Counted from the stretch's first letter, positions 1 to 10,462 are shown. The stretch: 10,868 nt of DNA from Cryomorphaceae bacterium (GCA_949547975.1 CATITW010000325.1:1-10868); one strand, 5' to 3'. A program made the numbers and translations. The notes: generated by a model from the letters alone, not told the origin.

Positions 1-333
1 ACCTATTTTGAAGTAGGTCGTGTGGAGTTGATGCGAAAAATAGGATTGAGCTACGCCGCAATGGAAGCTTCAGGAACTATGCTGCCAGTGGTACATATGT
101 CCATAGATTTTAAGAAAGGGGCGCGCTATGATGAGGAAATCATCCTTGAAACTCAGATTCAGGAGCTTCCGACTAGAAAGATATCATTTTACCACCACCT
201 GAAAAATGCTGCTGGGCGAACCTTGGTTACTGGCACCGTGGTACTCGTATTCGTTGACGCTCAGACCTTCAAGCCTAAGTATTGTCCCGAGGACCTCAAA
301 GAGCTGCTTGTTAAAGCTTCCGAAGCACAGTAA
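1..333 (+). CDS. Acyl-CoA thioesterase, YbgC/FadM hot-dog family (5' end missing)
   Basis: Probable cytoplasmic thioesterase that hydrolyses acyl-CoA or related thioesters. The reading frame is open from the first base, so the gene starts upstream and 110 residues are visible. They begin TYFEVGRVELMRKIGLSY, the conserved stretch that follows the catalytic Asp motif in 4-hydroxybenzoyl-CoA thioesterase-like proteins. Next come the hot-dog strands around VVHMSIDFKKGARYDEE and the closing strands (RTLVTGTVVLVFVD). The family is usually about 130 to 140 residues, so roughly the first 20 to 25 are missing, including the expected catalytic Asp. The GTG at position 22 lies inside the conserved core and is not the real start. 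The last 23 bases overlap the convergent peptidase gene. Family assignment is fairly sure. Substrate is unknown. Confidence 0.85.
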   Translation, partial: TYFEVGRVELMRKIGLSYAAMEASGTMLPVVHMSIDFKKGARYDEEIILETQIQELPTRKISFYHHLKNAAGRTLVTGTVVLVFVDAQTFKPKYCPEDLKELLVKASEAQ

Positions 334-1942
334 TATCGCCAAGATCGGAAGTAGCGCGAAGGACGAAAGGTATCTCTTGCTTAAGGATCATTGTACCCGT
401 TACGTTTTCTGATTGCCAAAGCAGTTGCCCATTAAAGGTGTAGGCACAAACTTGGTAGGATTGATGCTTAGGCAAAACGAGTAGGTTGTATTCTCCGTCG
501 TAGCGCAATTCAGGTCGTTGCAATGAACGAGCATATTCCTGTTCACTTTGCTGCTGTAAAATGTTTCGTGGTGCTCCAAAGGCGCTGTAAATGGCCGACT
601 GATTCATTCCACCTGTGATCAGGCTGTCTGCAGCGAGATACTCTTGCGCTATTGCTCTGAAGCTGTCAAATGGCAAAATGGTGTAAAGCGACTCTAAAAC
701 GATCTGGTCTGCAACGCTGTCCGTCACCGTAGCGTCATTAGAGAAGTCGAGCATTGCACTAACAATGAGATCGGTGTGTTGATAGATTCCACTAAAGAAA
801 ATAGTATTGTAATCTTTCACACCATCGTGCACTAAGCTTCTGCCTGACCAAAACACATTGTTCCCGTCCCAATCAAAAACACGTGTACTGGTTACGCCCT
901 GAAGACGACCGTAACGTTCCGCGAAATAGTCGCCTAAGGCTTCGTCATAGGTGGCACGCTGGGTGCCAGAATTGCTATTGGGTGCAGCTGCGTGAGAAAT
1001 GGCATGTCCCAGTTCGTGGATGATCACATCAGCATCTTCAGCATCGTCAACACCGCCTTCGCCGAAGTAGAGTCGTGGGGTAGGGAAACCCCAGTTAAAA
1101 AGACTGTTGTCTTGGCCATTCAGGGCTTGCGGGTCCACATGAATGGCGTAGTTCATCAAACTGTCGTAGCCTAGATGCCGTAGATATTCATTTTGAGAGG
1201 TGATGTGGTACATGCACATGACTTGCTCGAAAGCGGGAGGTGTGCGCCCACCGGTCCATTCGCTAGGATCCGTACTGATAGAAGTGTAAGGAGCGTCAAA
1301 ATCTAGCATTTTAACGAAATCATTTTCTAATCGTAGGGTATCGTTTACGGAGGTGACATTTAAGGTTACATCTACAGCAAGACTGTCTAATACAGCGCCG
1401 TTTTGGTCGTTTTGATCGACGTAAATGCCTCCGTAAGAAAATTGGTTCGGAGTAAGAGGGTCAGGATTAAAAACCCGAGCAGCCACGGAAGTATCGGCAG
1501 CGGTTGAATGAACGTTAAGATCTAATGTCCAGCTATTTATGCCATTCGAGAGCGCCACGTAATGCTCATGATTTTGAAGGATCGTATCGGCTGCGACATT
1601 ATACCATTGCTCGCCACTGAAAAACAAATAAGGTCCGTTAGGCTGCTCTGGAAGTGACGAAATCTCCTGTTCAGTAAGACTGTGACGTTCACGGATGAAA
1701 GCGCCGTTTGAAGCCCGCACGGCAATGTGCTGGTGTTGGAGTATAGGAATATTCCGGTACGTATACGTAGAGCGAACATAGGTTGCATGCGGTGAAGTGC
1801 GCAAACTGTGTGGTACAAGCTCAAGATCAATAGCCGTTTGAGCAGTACTGGAAATGCTATAGAGCGCTAACGCGAAGGAGATGATTCTTTTCAAAATGCT
1901 GCAGGGTTTCTTCCAATTTACTTTTTTCCACTCGAACCACAT
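311..1942 (-). CDS. Secreted gluzincin-type zinc metallopeptidase with probable T9SS C-terminal tail
   Basis: Predicted exported zinc endopeptidase. Numbering from the ATG at 1942, the HExxH motif is HELGH at residues 309-313. It is preceded by GEGGVDDAEDADVI and followed by EALGD at 334-338, whose Glu334 is the expected third zinc ligand. This is the gluzincin arrangement seen in M4 and M36 (fungalysin-like) peptidases, and VFNPDPLTP near residue 157 also recalls M36-like proteins. Residues 18-35 form a positively charged then hydrophobic stretch ending SSTAQ, a plausible Sec signal peptide. About 65 C-terminal residues, with FNGQLLW near 503 and a terminal VLRKL, resemble a divergent type A T9SS sorting domain. 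The start is uncertain. ATG 1942 gives an 86-base overlap with yigZ and a long n-region. A TTG at 1894 gives MKRIISFALALYSIS, a cleaner signal peptide, with a 38-base overlap. The gene is last in the ribD-yigZ run. Peptidase call is strong. Exact family, start and sorting route are inferred. Confidence 0.82.
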   Translation of the reverse strand: MWFEWKKVNWKKPCSILKRIISFALALYSISSTAQTAIDLELVPHSLRTSPHATYVRSTYTYRNIPILQHQHIAVRASNGAFIRERHSLTEQEISSLPEQPNGPYLFFSGEQWYNVAADTILQNHEHYVALSNGINSWTLDLNVHSTAADTSVAARVFNPDPLTPNQFSYGGIYVDQNDQNGAVLDSLAVDVTLNVTSVNDTLRLENDFVKMLDFDAPYTSISTDPSEWTGGRTPPAFEQVMCMYHITSQNEYLRHLGYDSLMNYAIHVDPQALNGQDNSLFNWGFPTPRLYFGEGGVDDAEDADVIIHELGHAISHAAAPNSNSGTQRATYDEALGDYFAERYGRLQGVTSTRVFDWDGNNVFWSGRSLVHDGVKDYNTIFFSGIYQHTDLIVSAMLDFSNDATVTDSVADQIVLESLYTILPFDSFRAIAQEYLAADSLITGGMNQSAIYSAFGAPRNILQQQSEQEYARSLQRPELRYDGEYNLLVLPKHQSYQVCAYTFNGQLLWQSENVTGTMILKQEIPFVLRATSDLGDITVLRKL

Positions 1943-2459
1943 AACGCAATCGAGCCTCTTGTATTCTTTCCACGGTAGTTAAGTTCAATTCTCTCGAGAC
2001 ACGTTCCACAAACGAGAGCTCGCTGTAGTCAAAATGAAGGGCAATATCCCGGGTAATGACCTCCGTAACTAACGTATTCGAATGTATCGCTTCTTTTGCT
2101 GCTCCGCCGTACGCGCTGATCAGCCCTGGAACGCCTAGTTTGATTCCGCCGAAATAGCGCACTACCACGCAGGCCACATTCACAAGCTGTGCGCTTTGAA
2201 GCGCTCTCAGTATAGGGGCTCCAGCAGTATTTGCCGGCTCGCCATCGTCATTTGAGCGTTCATAAATCTCTTCGGGATCGATGCGTAAAGCCCAGCAATA
2301 GTGACGTGCATTGGGTTCATTGGCTTTGACAAGTTCTATTTGTGCACGGAAACTCTCCTCGCTTTTACACGGGAGCAAATAGGCATTAAACTTACTGCCC
2401 TTGTCCTTGTACATTCCCAGCGAGGGTTCGGTGATGGACGTGAACTTATCGTCTGACAT
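1857..2459 (-). CDS. yigZ: YigZ/IMPACT family protein
   Basis: Member of the YigZ/IMPACT family of two-domain cytoplasmic proteins, related to eukaryotic IMPACT, a regulator of the kinase GCN2. The bacterial role is not firmly established. Family signatures are clear: NDDGEPANTAGAPIL at residues 70-84, and VVVRYFGGIKLGVPGL at 98-113 followed by AYGGAAKEAI. The C-terminal portion, about 135-200, is the small second domain. The 200-residue length is typical and the ATG start gives the usual short N-terminus before the GSKF motif (21-24). The start overlaps the ribD stop by 14 bases, so translation is probably coupled to ribD. The 3' end overlaps the peptidase start. Identity is sure at family level. 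Confidence 0.93.
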   Translation of the reverse strand: MSDDKFTSITEPSLGMYKDKGSKFNAYLLPCKSEESFRAQIELVKANEPNARHYCWALRIDPEEIYERSNDDGEPANTAGAPILRALQSAQLVNVACVVVRYFGGIKLGVPGLISAYGGAAKEAIHSNTLVTEVITRDIALHFDYSELSFVERVSRELNLTTVERIQEARLRYVVRVEKSKLEETLQHFEKNHLLRVSAL

Positions 2460-3471
2460 CCCAAAGATCTTCTAGGGTTTCAAACGTAGTGTCTGCACTC
2501 TCGGTGTCACTAGGTAAGGAAGGAGCCGCAATACCCTCACCGATAACTTTATCAAGACTGGTGTAGGTCCAAACCGCATCATACCGCCCAATATCGATAA
2601 AAGATTGAATGACATTCCCGCCGCCTTCGACTAGAACATGTCCTATACCAAGTTCCAAAAGGGCCGGTAAATACGCATCTATTTCTTTTGGATCAGCAAT
2701 AATGGTCTCCAAACCTTCGACTTGTGATTCTGCAATGACTATCGGCGGTGTATGCAGGCAGGCGGCGTTTTCAGCGGTAACGGGATATTGAGTAGACTGA
2801 AGAACGATAGGTCGAGGCGATCTCCCTGACCAATTCCTAGTACTCAACGAAGGCCTATCGTAGACTAAGGTCTTGGCACTTATCAAGATGCCGTCCACAG
2901 TCGCACGAAGGCGATGAGAAGCAAGAGCCGCTAATGGACCCGACAGTGCCGTTGGTGCGTCGTTAAAAGGACGCTTGCTGTCCATAAACCCATCTGCACT
3001 CTGCGCCCATTTTAAGGTGATCAGGGGACGGTCTAGGGCAAAATTGGTCCAAAAACTTTGATGTGCTTTTTCAAAAAGCTCCGGCTGATCAGAGAATTCC
3101 ACCGTAACACCATGAGATTTCAGGTGTGCAATGCCCTTTCCATCAACTTTTTTGTGCGGATCTCTACAGCCGATCACCACATGCGGAATGCCATGAGTGG
3201 AGATGAGCTCGCAGCAGGGAGGTGTTTTACCGTGATGTGCGCAGGGCTCTAGGGTACAATACAGCGTAGATTGACCCAATAATTCTTGGTTTTTCACCGA
3301 ACGAATGGCCAATACTTCTGCGTGCGGCCCGCCGTATTCATGGTGGTAGCCTTCACCTATAATCTTACCGTCACTGACGATCACAGCACCCACGGAAGGG
3401 TTGAGCTGTGTGCGCCCTTTGCCATAACTGGCCAATTGTAAGCAACGTGTGAGAAACTTAGCGTGATCCAT
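2446..3471 (-). CDS. ribD: Bifunctional riboflavin deaminase/reductase RibD
   Basis: Catalyses two steps of riboflavin synthesis: deamination of 2,5-diamino-6-ribosylamino-4-pyrimidinone 5'-phosphate, then NADPH-dependent reduction of the ribosyl side chain. The N-terminal deaminase domain, about 1-145, carries the zinc site HAE at 50-52 and PCAHHGKTPPC at 76-86. The C-terminal reductase domain, about 148-341, shows ITLKWAQSADG (151-161), HRLRATVDGILISAKTL (186-202) and the cofactor-binding VEGGG (281-285). At 341 residues it is a normal full-length fusion. It is the first gene of the minus-strand run, divergent from prmC across only 40 bases. A TAnnTTTG box ends four bases before its ATG. 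No other rib gene and no FMN riboswitch is visible in the window. Confidence 0.96.
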   Translation of the reverse strand: MDHAKFLTRCLQLASYGKGRTQLNPSVGAVIVSDGKIIGEGYHHEYGGPHAEVLAIRSVKNQELLGQSTLYCTLEPCAHHGKTPPCCELISTHGIPHVVIGCRDPHKKVDGKGIAHLKSHGVTVEFSDQPELFEKAHQSFWTNFALDRPLITLKWAQSADGFMDSKRPFNDAPTALSGPLAALASHRLRATVDGILISAKTLVYDRPSLSTRNWSGRSPRPIVLQSTQYPVTAENAACLHTPPIVIAESQVEGLETIIADPKEIDAYLPALLELGIGHVLVEGGGNVIQSFIDIGRYDAVWTYTSLDKVIGEGIAAPSLPSDTESADTTFETLEDLWDVRR

Positions 3472-3475
3472 ACCA

Positions 3476-3483
3476 CAAAGGTA
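3476..3483 (-). promoter_or_regulatory. Probable Bacteroidota -7 promoter element for ribD
   Basis: On the minus strand this reads TACCTTTG, an exact match to the Bacteroidota sigma-ABfr -7 consensus TAnnTTTG. Only four bases (TGGT) separate it from the ribD ATG. Initiation a few bases downstream of the box would begin at or next to the start codon, implying a leaderless or near-leaderless mRNA. I see no good TTG at the usual -33 position, so the call rests on the -7 box and its location. Confidence 0.5.
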
Positions 3484-3511
3484 GTCGCCTAATGCCTAAA
3501 TTCACTTTTGA

Positions 3512-6806
<3,295 letters not shown>

Positions 6807-6814
<8 letters not shown>

Positions 6815-7709
6815 TTTTTCTCCTTACGGCGTAGGTGTCGCACTTGTCACTCCATTTCAACCCGACACTTCTGTAGATTTTGACGGATTAGGCCGTTTGA
6901 TCGAACACTGTATCGAAGGCGGAGTAAACTATTTTGTGGTGAATGGGACTACTGCAGAGAACCCTACATTATCGTTAGAAGAGAAACAAGCCATTTTAAG
7001 TTTCGTGATCGAGAAAAACGCAGATCGTTTGCCTGTGGTTTTCGGGATCGGAGGAAACCATACAGCCGCTTTGTGTGAAGAGCTAGAAAGCTTTGATGTA
7101 GCTGGTGTTAGTGCTATACTTAGCGCGAGCCCGTACTACAACAAACCTACTCAGGAGGGCATCTACCAGCATTATTCGGCGCTTGCGCAATCCAGTACAT
7201 TACCGATCATTTTATACAATGTCCCGGGCAGAACAAGCAGCAACATCAGCGCTGAAACAACGGTGCGCTTGGCCAAGGACCACAGCAATATTGTCGCAAT
7301 CAAAGAGGCAAGTGGCAATCTAGACCAGATTACAGAAATCATCCTCAACCGACCGGAAGGTTTTGGGGTCATATCTGGGGATGATAACCTAACCTATGCC
7401 ATGATGGGATTAGGCGCTGAAGGTGTGATTTCCGTAAGTGGGCAAGGGGTTCCAGAGGTGTTTTGTGCGATGGTCGACGCCATGCTCGAAGGAGATTTAG
7501 CTACTGCTCGCGATAACCATTTGGCCCTGTTTGAACTGACCAACCTTCTATTTCAAGAGGGCAATCCTGCAGGTATTAAATCGGTGCTGCAACACCGTGG
7601 GGTATGCGGCCCTACAGTGCGCTTGCCGCTGGTTCAGGCTACCTCGGAACTGCACAGTGAGATTGAAGTTGCGTTAACACGACTGGGTGTAGAATTCATG
7701 TCCAATTAA
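6807..7709 (+). CDS. dapA: 4-hydroxy-tetrahydrodipicolinate synthase DapA
   Basis: Condenses pyruvate with aspartate semialdehyde, the first committed step to diaminopimelate and lysine, feeding peptidoglycan and protein synthesis in the cytoplasm. It is a TIM barrel of normal length (300 residues). Visible active-site elements are GTTAE at 47-51 (the GTTGE motif of E. coli, with Ala for Gly), SPYYNKP at 108-114 with the catalytic-relay tyrosine, YNVPGRT at 137-143 with the substrate-binding Arg142, and the Schiff-base Lys166 in AIKEASG. SGDD and the late GNPAGIK segment also fit. The GTTAE variant is, as I recall, usual in Bacteroidota DapA, not a defect. The ATG lies inside the end of the preceding gene, suggesting translational coupling. 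The 68 bases after the stop hold no clear terminator. Confidence 0.97.
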
Positions 7710-7777
7710 TATAGTTTTAAACCTCGCTTCACAGCATTTACCCCGTGAACACGCAGTTTTGTTAAAATCATTTTGCA

Positions 7778-8635
7778 ATGCGTGTAAAGCGAAAACTAGA
7801 ACTTTGCGTTCTCAGTGATCTCCACCTTGGCACCTACGGCTGCCACGCGAGAGATCTTAATGCCTACCTCAAAAGTATCCATCCAGATGTTCTCGTCTTA
7901 AACGGTGATATCATTGATATCTGGAACTTTAGAAAGCGTTATTTTCCCAAAGAGCACATCAAAGTCATTCGCTCTATTTTAAAAATGGCGGCGTCTGGAA
8001 CGAAGGTGTACTACATCACTGGAAACCATGATGAATCATTGCGCCGATTCTCCGGTTTTAAACTCGGCAATATTGATCTTCGAGATAAGCTTGTACTGAA
8101 GATTGGTGAACAGCGTGCCTGGTTCTTTCACGGGGACGTGTTCGACCGCAGTATTCAAGGAGCGAAGTTCATTGCCAAACTCGGAGGGTGGGGATACGAT
8201 CTGCTCATTCTGTTGAATAGGTTTCTAAACAACATTCTTTCCAGCTTAGGACGCGAGCGCTACAGTCTATCCAAACGCATCAAATCCGGTGTAAAGAAGG
8301 CCGTATCGTTCATCTCAGATTTCGAACAAGTTGCTGCCGACCTAGCTATAGATAAAGGATACGACTATGTGGTGTGCGGACACATCCACCAGCCACAGAT
8401 GCGCACGGTGGAGAACGATAAAGGTTCGACCATCTATCTCAACAGTGGCGACTGGGTAGAAAGCTTGACGGCGTTGGAATATACTGCGGGGGCCTGGAAA
8501 CTGTATCATCACGATGATTTGGAGCCGACTTCAAATGAGCCCGAAGAGGAGCATGAGGAAGGGGAGAACCCGCTATTGTCGAAGAAAGAATTGCTCGTTA
8601 AATTGAGCACTGAACTTCTTCAACATAATTCGTGA
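7778..8635 (+). CDS. LpxH-like metallophosphoesterase (UDP-2,3-diacylglucosamine diphosphatase family)
   Basis: Calcineurin-like phosphoesterase with a two-metal active site. The five metal-binding blocks are present in order: SDLHLG (Asp14, His16), NGDIIDIW (Asp44, Asp48), TGNHD (Asn83, His84), HGD (118-120) and GHIH (201-204, His202 and His204). LNSGDWVES after the last block is typical of LpxH-like proteins. LpxH cleaves UDP-2,3-diacylglucosamine to lipid X in lipid A synthesis at the inner face of the cytoplasmic membrane. This protein, at 285 residues, is longer than proteobacterial LpxH (about 240), so it may be the LpxH2-like group or act on another pyrophosphate. Extra features are a hydrophobic helical region (about 135-157) and a very acidic C-terminal stretch, EPEEEHEEGE near 254-263. 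It is coupled to the glycosyltransferase by a GTGA overlap. Enzyme class is sure. Substrate is inferred. Confidence 0.85.
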   Translation: MRVKRKLELCVLSDLHLGTYGCHARDLNAYLKSIHPDVLVLNGDIIDIWNFRKRYFPKEHIKVIRSILKMAASGTKVYYITGNHDESLRRFSGFKLGNIDLRDKLVLKIGEQRAWFFHGDVFDRSIQGAKFIAKLGGWGYDLLILLNRFLNNILSSLGRERYSLSKRIKSGVKKAVSFISDFEQVAADLAIDKGYDYVVCGHIHQPQMRTVENDKGSTIYLNSGDWVESLTALEYTAGAWKLYHHDDLEPTSNEPEEEHEEGENPLLSKKELLVKLSTELLQHNS

Positions 8636-9657
8636 GAATACTCTACGCCCTTCAAGGAACCGGTAATGGACATTTAGCCCGAGCACGGGATTTAGTGCCT
8701 CGGTTCGCCCAGTACGCCACTGTGGACGTGCTCATCGCAGGTACGGCCAGTGATCTTGACCTTGGATTTCCTGTGAAATATCAGAAGTACGGTCTGGCCA
8801 TGGTGTACAACTCGAGCGGTGCCGTCAGCTACTGGCGTTCTCTCTTTCGAAACAAAATCTTCACCTTCCTCAAAGACGTTTTTCAACTCCCGGTTCAAGA
8901 CTATGATTTAGTGGTGATCGACTTCGAAGCAGTGGCCTCATATGCCTGTAAACTCCGTGGGGTAAAGGCCCTTCAGCTCAGTCATCAAGCGGCGTATTGG
9001 AGCGCACACTCGCCAAGGCCCAAGCAAAAAAGTCTGCATTGGGAATTTGTCCTGAAACACATGTCGCCGTCGCATTTTAAAATTGGGTTTCATTTCAACG
9101 CGTTCGACACGTTCATCTTACCGCCGATCATCCGCAAGGAAATTCGCGAACTTACGGTAACGCGTGCGCAAAAATGTGTCGTCTATCTTCCATCGTACAG
9201 CAGTTCGGAGCTCGCAAGCTTCTTTGGCCAATTCCAAAGGCACCCGTTCGTCATTTTCAGCCCCCGAGCCACACCATACGTAAATGACAACATCGAGGTA
9301 CGCGCTGCCAACGTCAACGGATTTCTTCAAGAACTCGCCTCATGTACCCACGTGATTTGCGGAGCCGGTTTTGAAACCCCAGCCGAAGCCTTGTTCCTGG
9401 GCAAAGCCATTCTCGCAATTCCTATTGTAGGGCAGTACGAGCAAGGATGCAACGCCGCGGCCTTGGAGCAGATGGGCATTCACGTACTGCCGAAATTGGC
9501 GATGAATTATACCGAAGAAGTGGCAGAGTTTTTGAATCACACTCCGGCAAAAAAGGTCTCTTTTCCGGACTACGCTGAAGAATTAGTGAAATGCATTGTG
9601 GACAACGTTCATAGCGGACGTGAATATGATGACATTTCCTCTTTACAAGTTTGGTAA
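8632..9657 (+). CDS. GT-B fold glycosyltransferase, MJ1255/VC2487-like family
   Basis: Predicted nucleotide-sugar glycosyltransferase of 341 residues. The N-terminal domain opens with MRILYALQGTGNGHLARARD, whose G-x-G-N-G-H loop (9-14) is typical of the MurG/MGT-like GT-B group. The C-terminal donor-binding domain has CGAGFETPAEALFLGKAIL (243-261) and then IPIVGQYEQGCNA (263-275), matching the usual ligand loop in which acidic and amide residues contact the sugar nucleotide. No signal peptide or obvious transmembrane helix is present, so it is probably cytosolic or peripheral at the inner membrane. It starts with GTG overlapping the TGA of the phosphoesterase gene. Pairing with an LpxH-like enzyme suggests a lipid or glycolipid acceptor, but donor and acceptor are not known. 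Confidence 0.82.
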   Translation: MRILYALQGTGNGHLARARDLVPRFAQYATVDVLIAGTASDLDLGFPVKYQKYGLAMVYNSSGAVSYWRSLFRNKIFTFLKDVFQLPVQDYDLVVIDFEAVASYACKLRGVKALQLSHQAAYWSAHSPRPKQKSLHWEFVLKHMSPSHFKIGFHFNAFDTFILPPIIRKEIRELTVTRAQKCVVYLPSYSSSELASFFGQFQRHPFVIFSPRATPYVNDNIEVRAANVNGFLQELASCTHVICGAGFETPAEALFLGKAILAIPIVGQYEQGCNAAALEQMGIHVLPKLAMNYTEEVAEFLNHTPAKKVSFPDYAEELVKCIVDNVHSGREYDDISSLQVW

Positions 9658-9663
9658 ATAGCT

Positions 9664-9671
9664 TACCTTTG
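9664..9671 (+). promoter_or_regulatory. Probable Bacteroidota -7 promoter element for bamD-rpoZ-coaBC
   Basis: TACCTTTG is an exact match to TAnnTTTG and is followed by CAC, a common extension in Flavobacteriia. It lies in the 25-base gap after the glycosyltransferase stop, 11 bases before the bamD ATG, implying a leader of only a few bases. No convincing -33 TTG is present at the expected spacing. The gene cluster downstream needs steady expression, which fits a housekeeping promoter. Confidence 0.55.
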
Positions 9672-9682
9672 CACGTTCGAAG

Positions 9683-10447
9683 ATGATTAGACAAATAGCT
9701 ACATATATCCTCGCAGGAATGTTCCTTGTGAGTTGCGGTGAGTACCAAGAGGTATTGAAAAGCAAAGATTTGGATTATAAATTCTCCAAGGCCGTAGAGT
9801 ACTACGAAGCGGAAGAGTTCAATAAAGCCTACCCAATTTTTGACGAATTGATCACCCTATACCGCGGTACCCATAAAGCGCAGGAAGTGTATTTCTACTA
9901 CGCGAACACCTTGTTCATGCAGAAGAACTACATTTTAGCCGGTTACCACTTTAAGAACTTTTACAAGACGTTCCCTCAGAACGAGAAAGCCGACGAAGCA
10001 GCTTATCTCACCGCTTATTGCTATTATTTGGAGGCACCTACGCACAGCCTAGACCAAGCCTACACGTACAAAGCCATCAACGAGATTCAGCTCTACATCA
10101 ATACGCACCCCAACTCTGAGCGCATCGAAGAATGTAATGCGTTCATGGAAGAGCTTAGAGGCAAACTGGAGACCAAATCGTACGAGATTGCTAAGCAGTA
10201 TTACAAGACGAGAAAGTACAAGGCGGCAATGACCGCATTTACGACGACTCTGTCTGAATTTCCAGACACGCCATTTCGTGAAGAAGCGATGTATTTGAAA
10301 ACGAAGGCTGCGTTTAAATTGGCAGAGAATAGCGTTCCATCTCTACAGGAAGAGCGCTTTATTGAAGCTCGTACAGCGTTGAACGACTTTGAAGAAGCCT
10401 TCCCTGGTTCGGAGGAACTTGAGGAATTGAGAAAATTGAATAAATAA
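9683..10447 (+). CDS. bamD: Outer membrane protein assembly factor BamD (lipoprotein)
   Basis: Lipoprotein component of the BAM complex, which inserts beta-barrel proteins into the outer membrane together with BamA. The N-terminus MIRQIATYILAGMFLVSC is a lipoprotein signal peptide with lipobox LVSC and lipidated Cys18. The mature part is made of tetratricopeptide-like helical pairs. Visible repeats include KAVEYYEAEEFNKAYPIFDE (36-55), VYFYYANTLFMQKNYILAGY (69-88), EAAYLTAYCYYLEAPTHSLD (105-124) and IAKQYYKTRKYKAAMTAF (168-185). At 254 residues the length fits the Bacteroidota BamD group. It is followed after 15 bases by rpoZ and then coaBC. The start is fixed by the signal peptide. Confidence 0.93.
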   Translation: MIRQIATYILAGMFLVSCGEYQEVLKSKDLDYKFSKAVEYYEAEEFNKAYPIFDELITLYRGTHKAQEVYFYYANTLFMQKNYILAGYHFKNFYKTFPQNEKADEAAYLTAYCYYLEAPTHSLDQAYTYKAINEIQLYINTHPNSERIEECNAFMEELRGKLETKSYEIAKQYYKTRKYKAAMTAFTTTLSEFPDTPFREEAMYLKTKAAFKLAENSVPSLQEERFIEARTALNDFEEAFPGSEELEELRKLNK

Positions 10448-10462
10448 AGACACCATAAGCTC

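Noticed and set aside
22..333. Complete 103-residue thioesterase starting at GTG 22
   Set aside because: The frame is open to base 1 and the residues before the GTG (TYFEVGR) are already conserved family core, so the gene is truncated by the window.
317..351. Seven-base inverted repeat at the thioesterase/peptidase junction as a bidirectional terminator
   Set aside because: The loop is 21 bases and there is no T-tract on either side. Most of the repeat is explained as coding sequence.
6947..6961. GTTAE in place of GTTGE in DapA as a lost active-site residue
   Set aside because: The catalytic threonine is kept, all other key residues are present, and the Ala variant is, to my knowledge, normal for Bacteroidota.
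7728..7749. TTCAC...GTGAA inverted repeat after dapA as a terminator
   Set aside because: The stem is only five pairs with a 12-base loop, and no T-run follows at the right place.
7768..7775. TCATTTTG just before the phosphoesterase ATG as a -7 box
   Set aside because: One mismatch to TAnnTTTG, no -33 TTG, and only two bases from the start codon. The region is AT-rich enough for chance. A promoter in 7710-7777 is plausible but I cannot place it.
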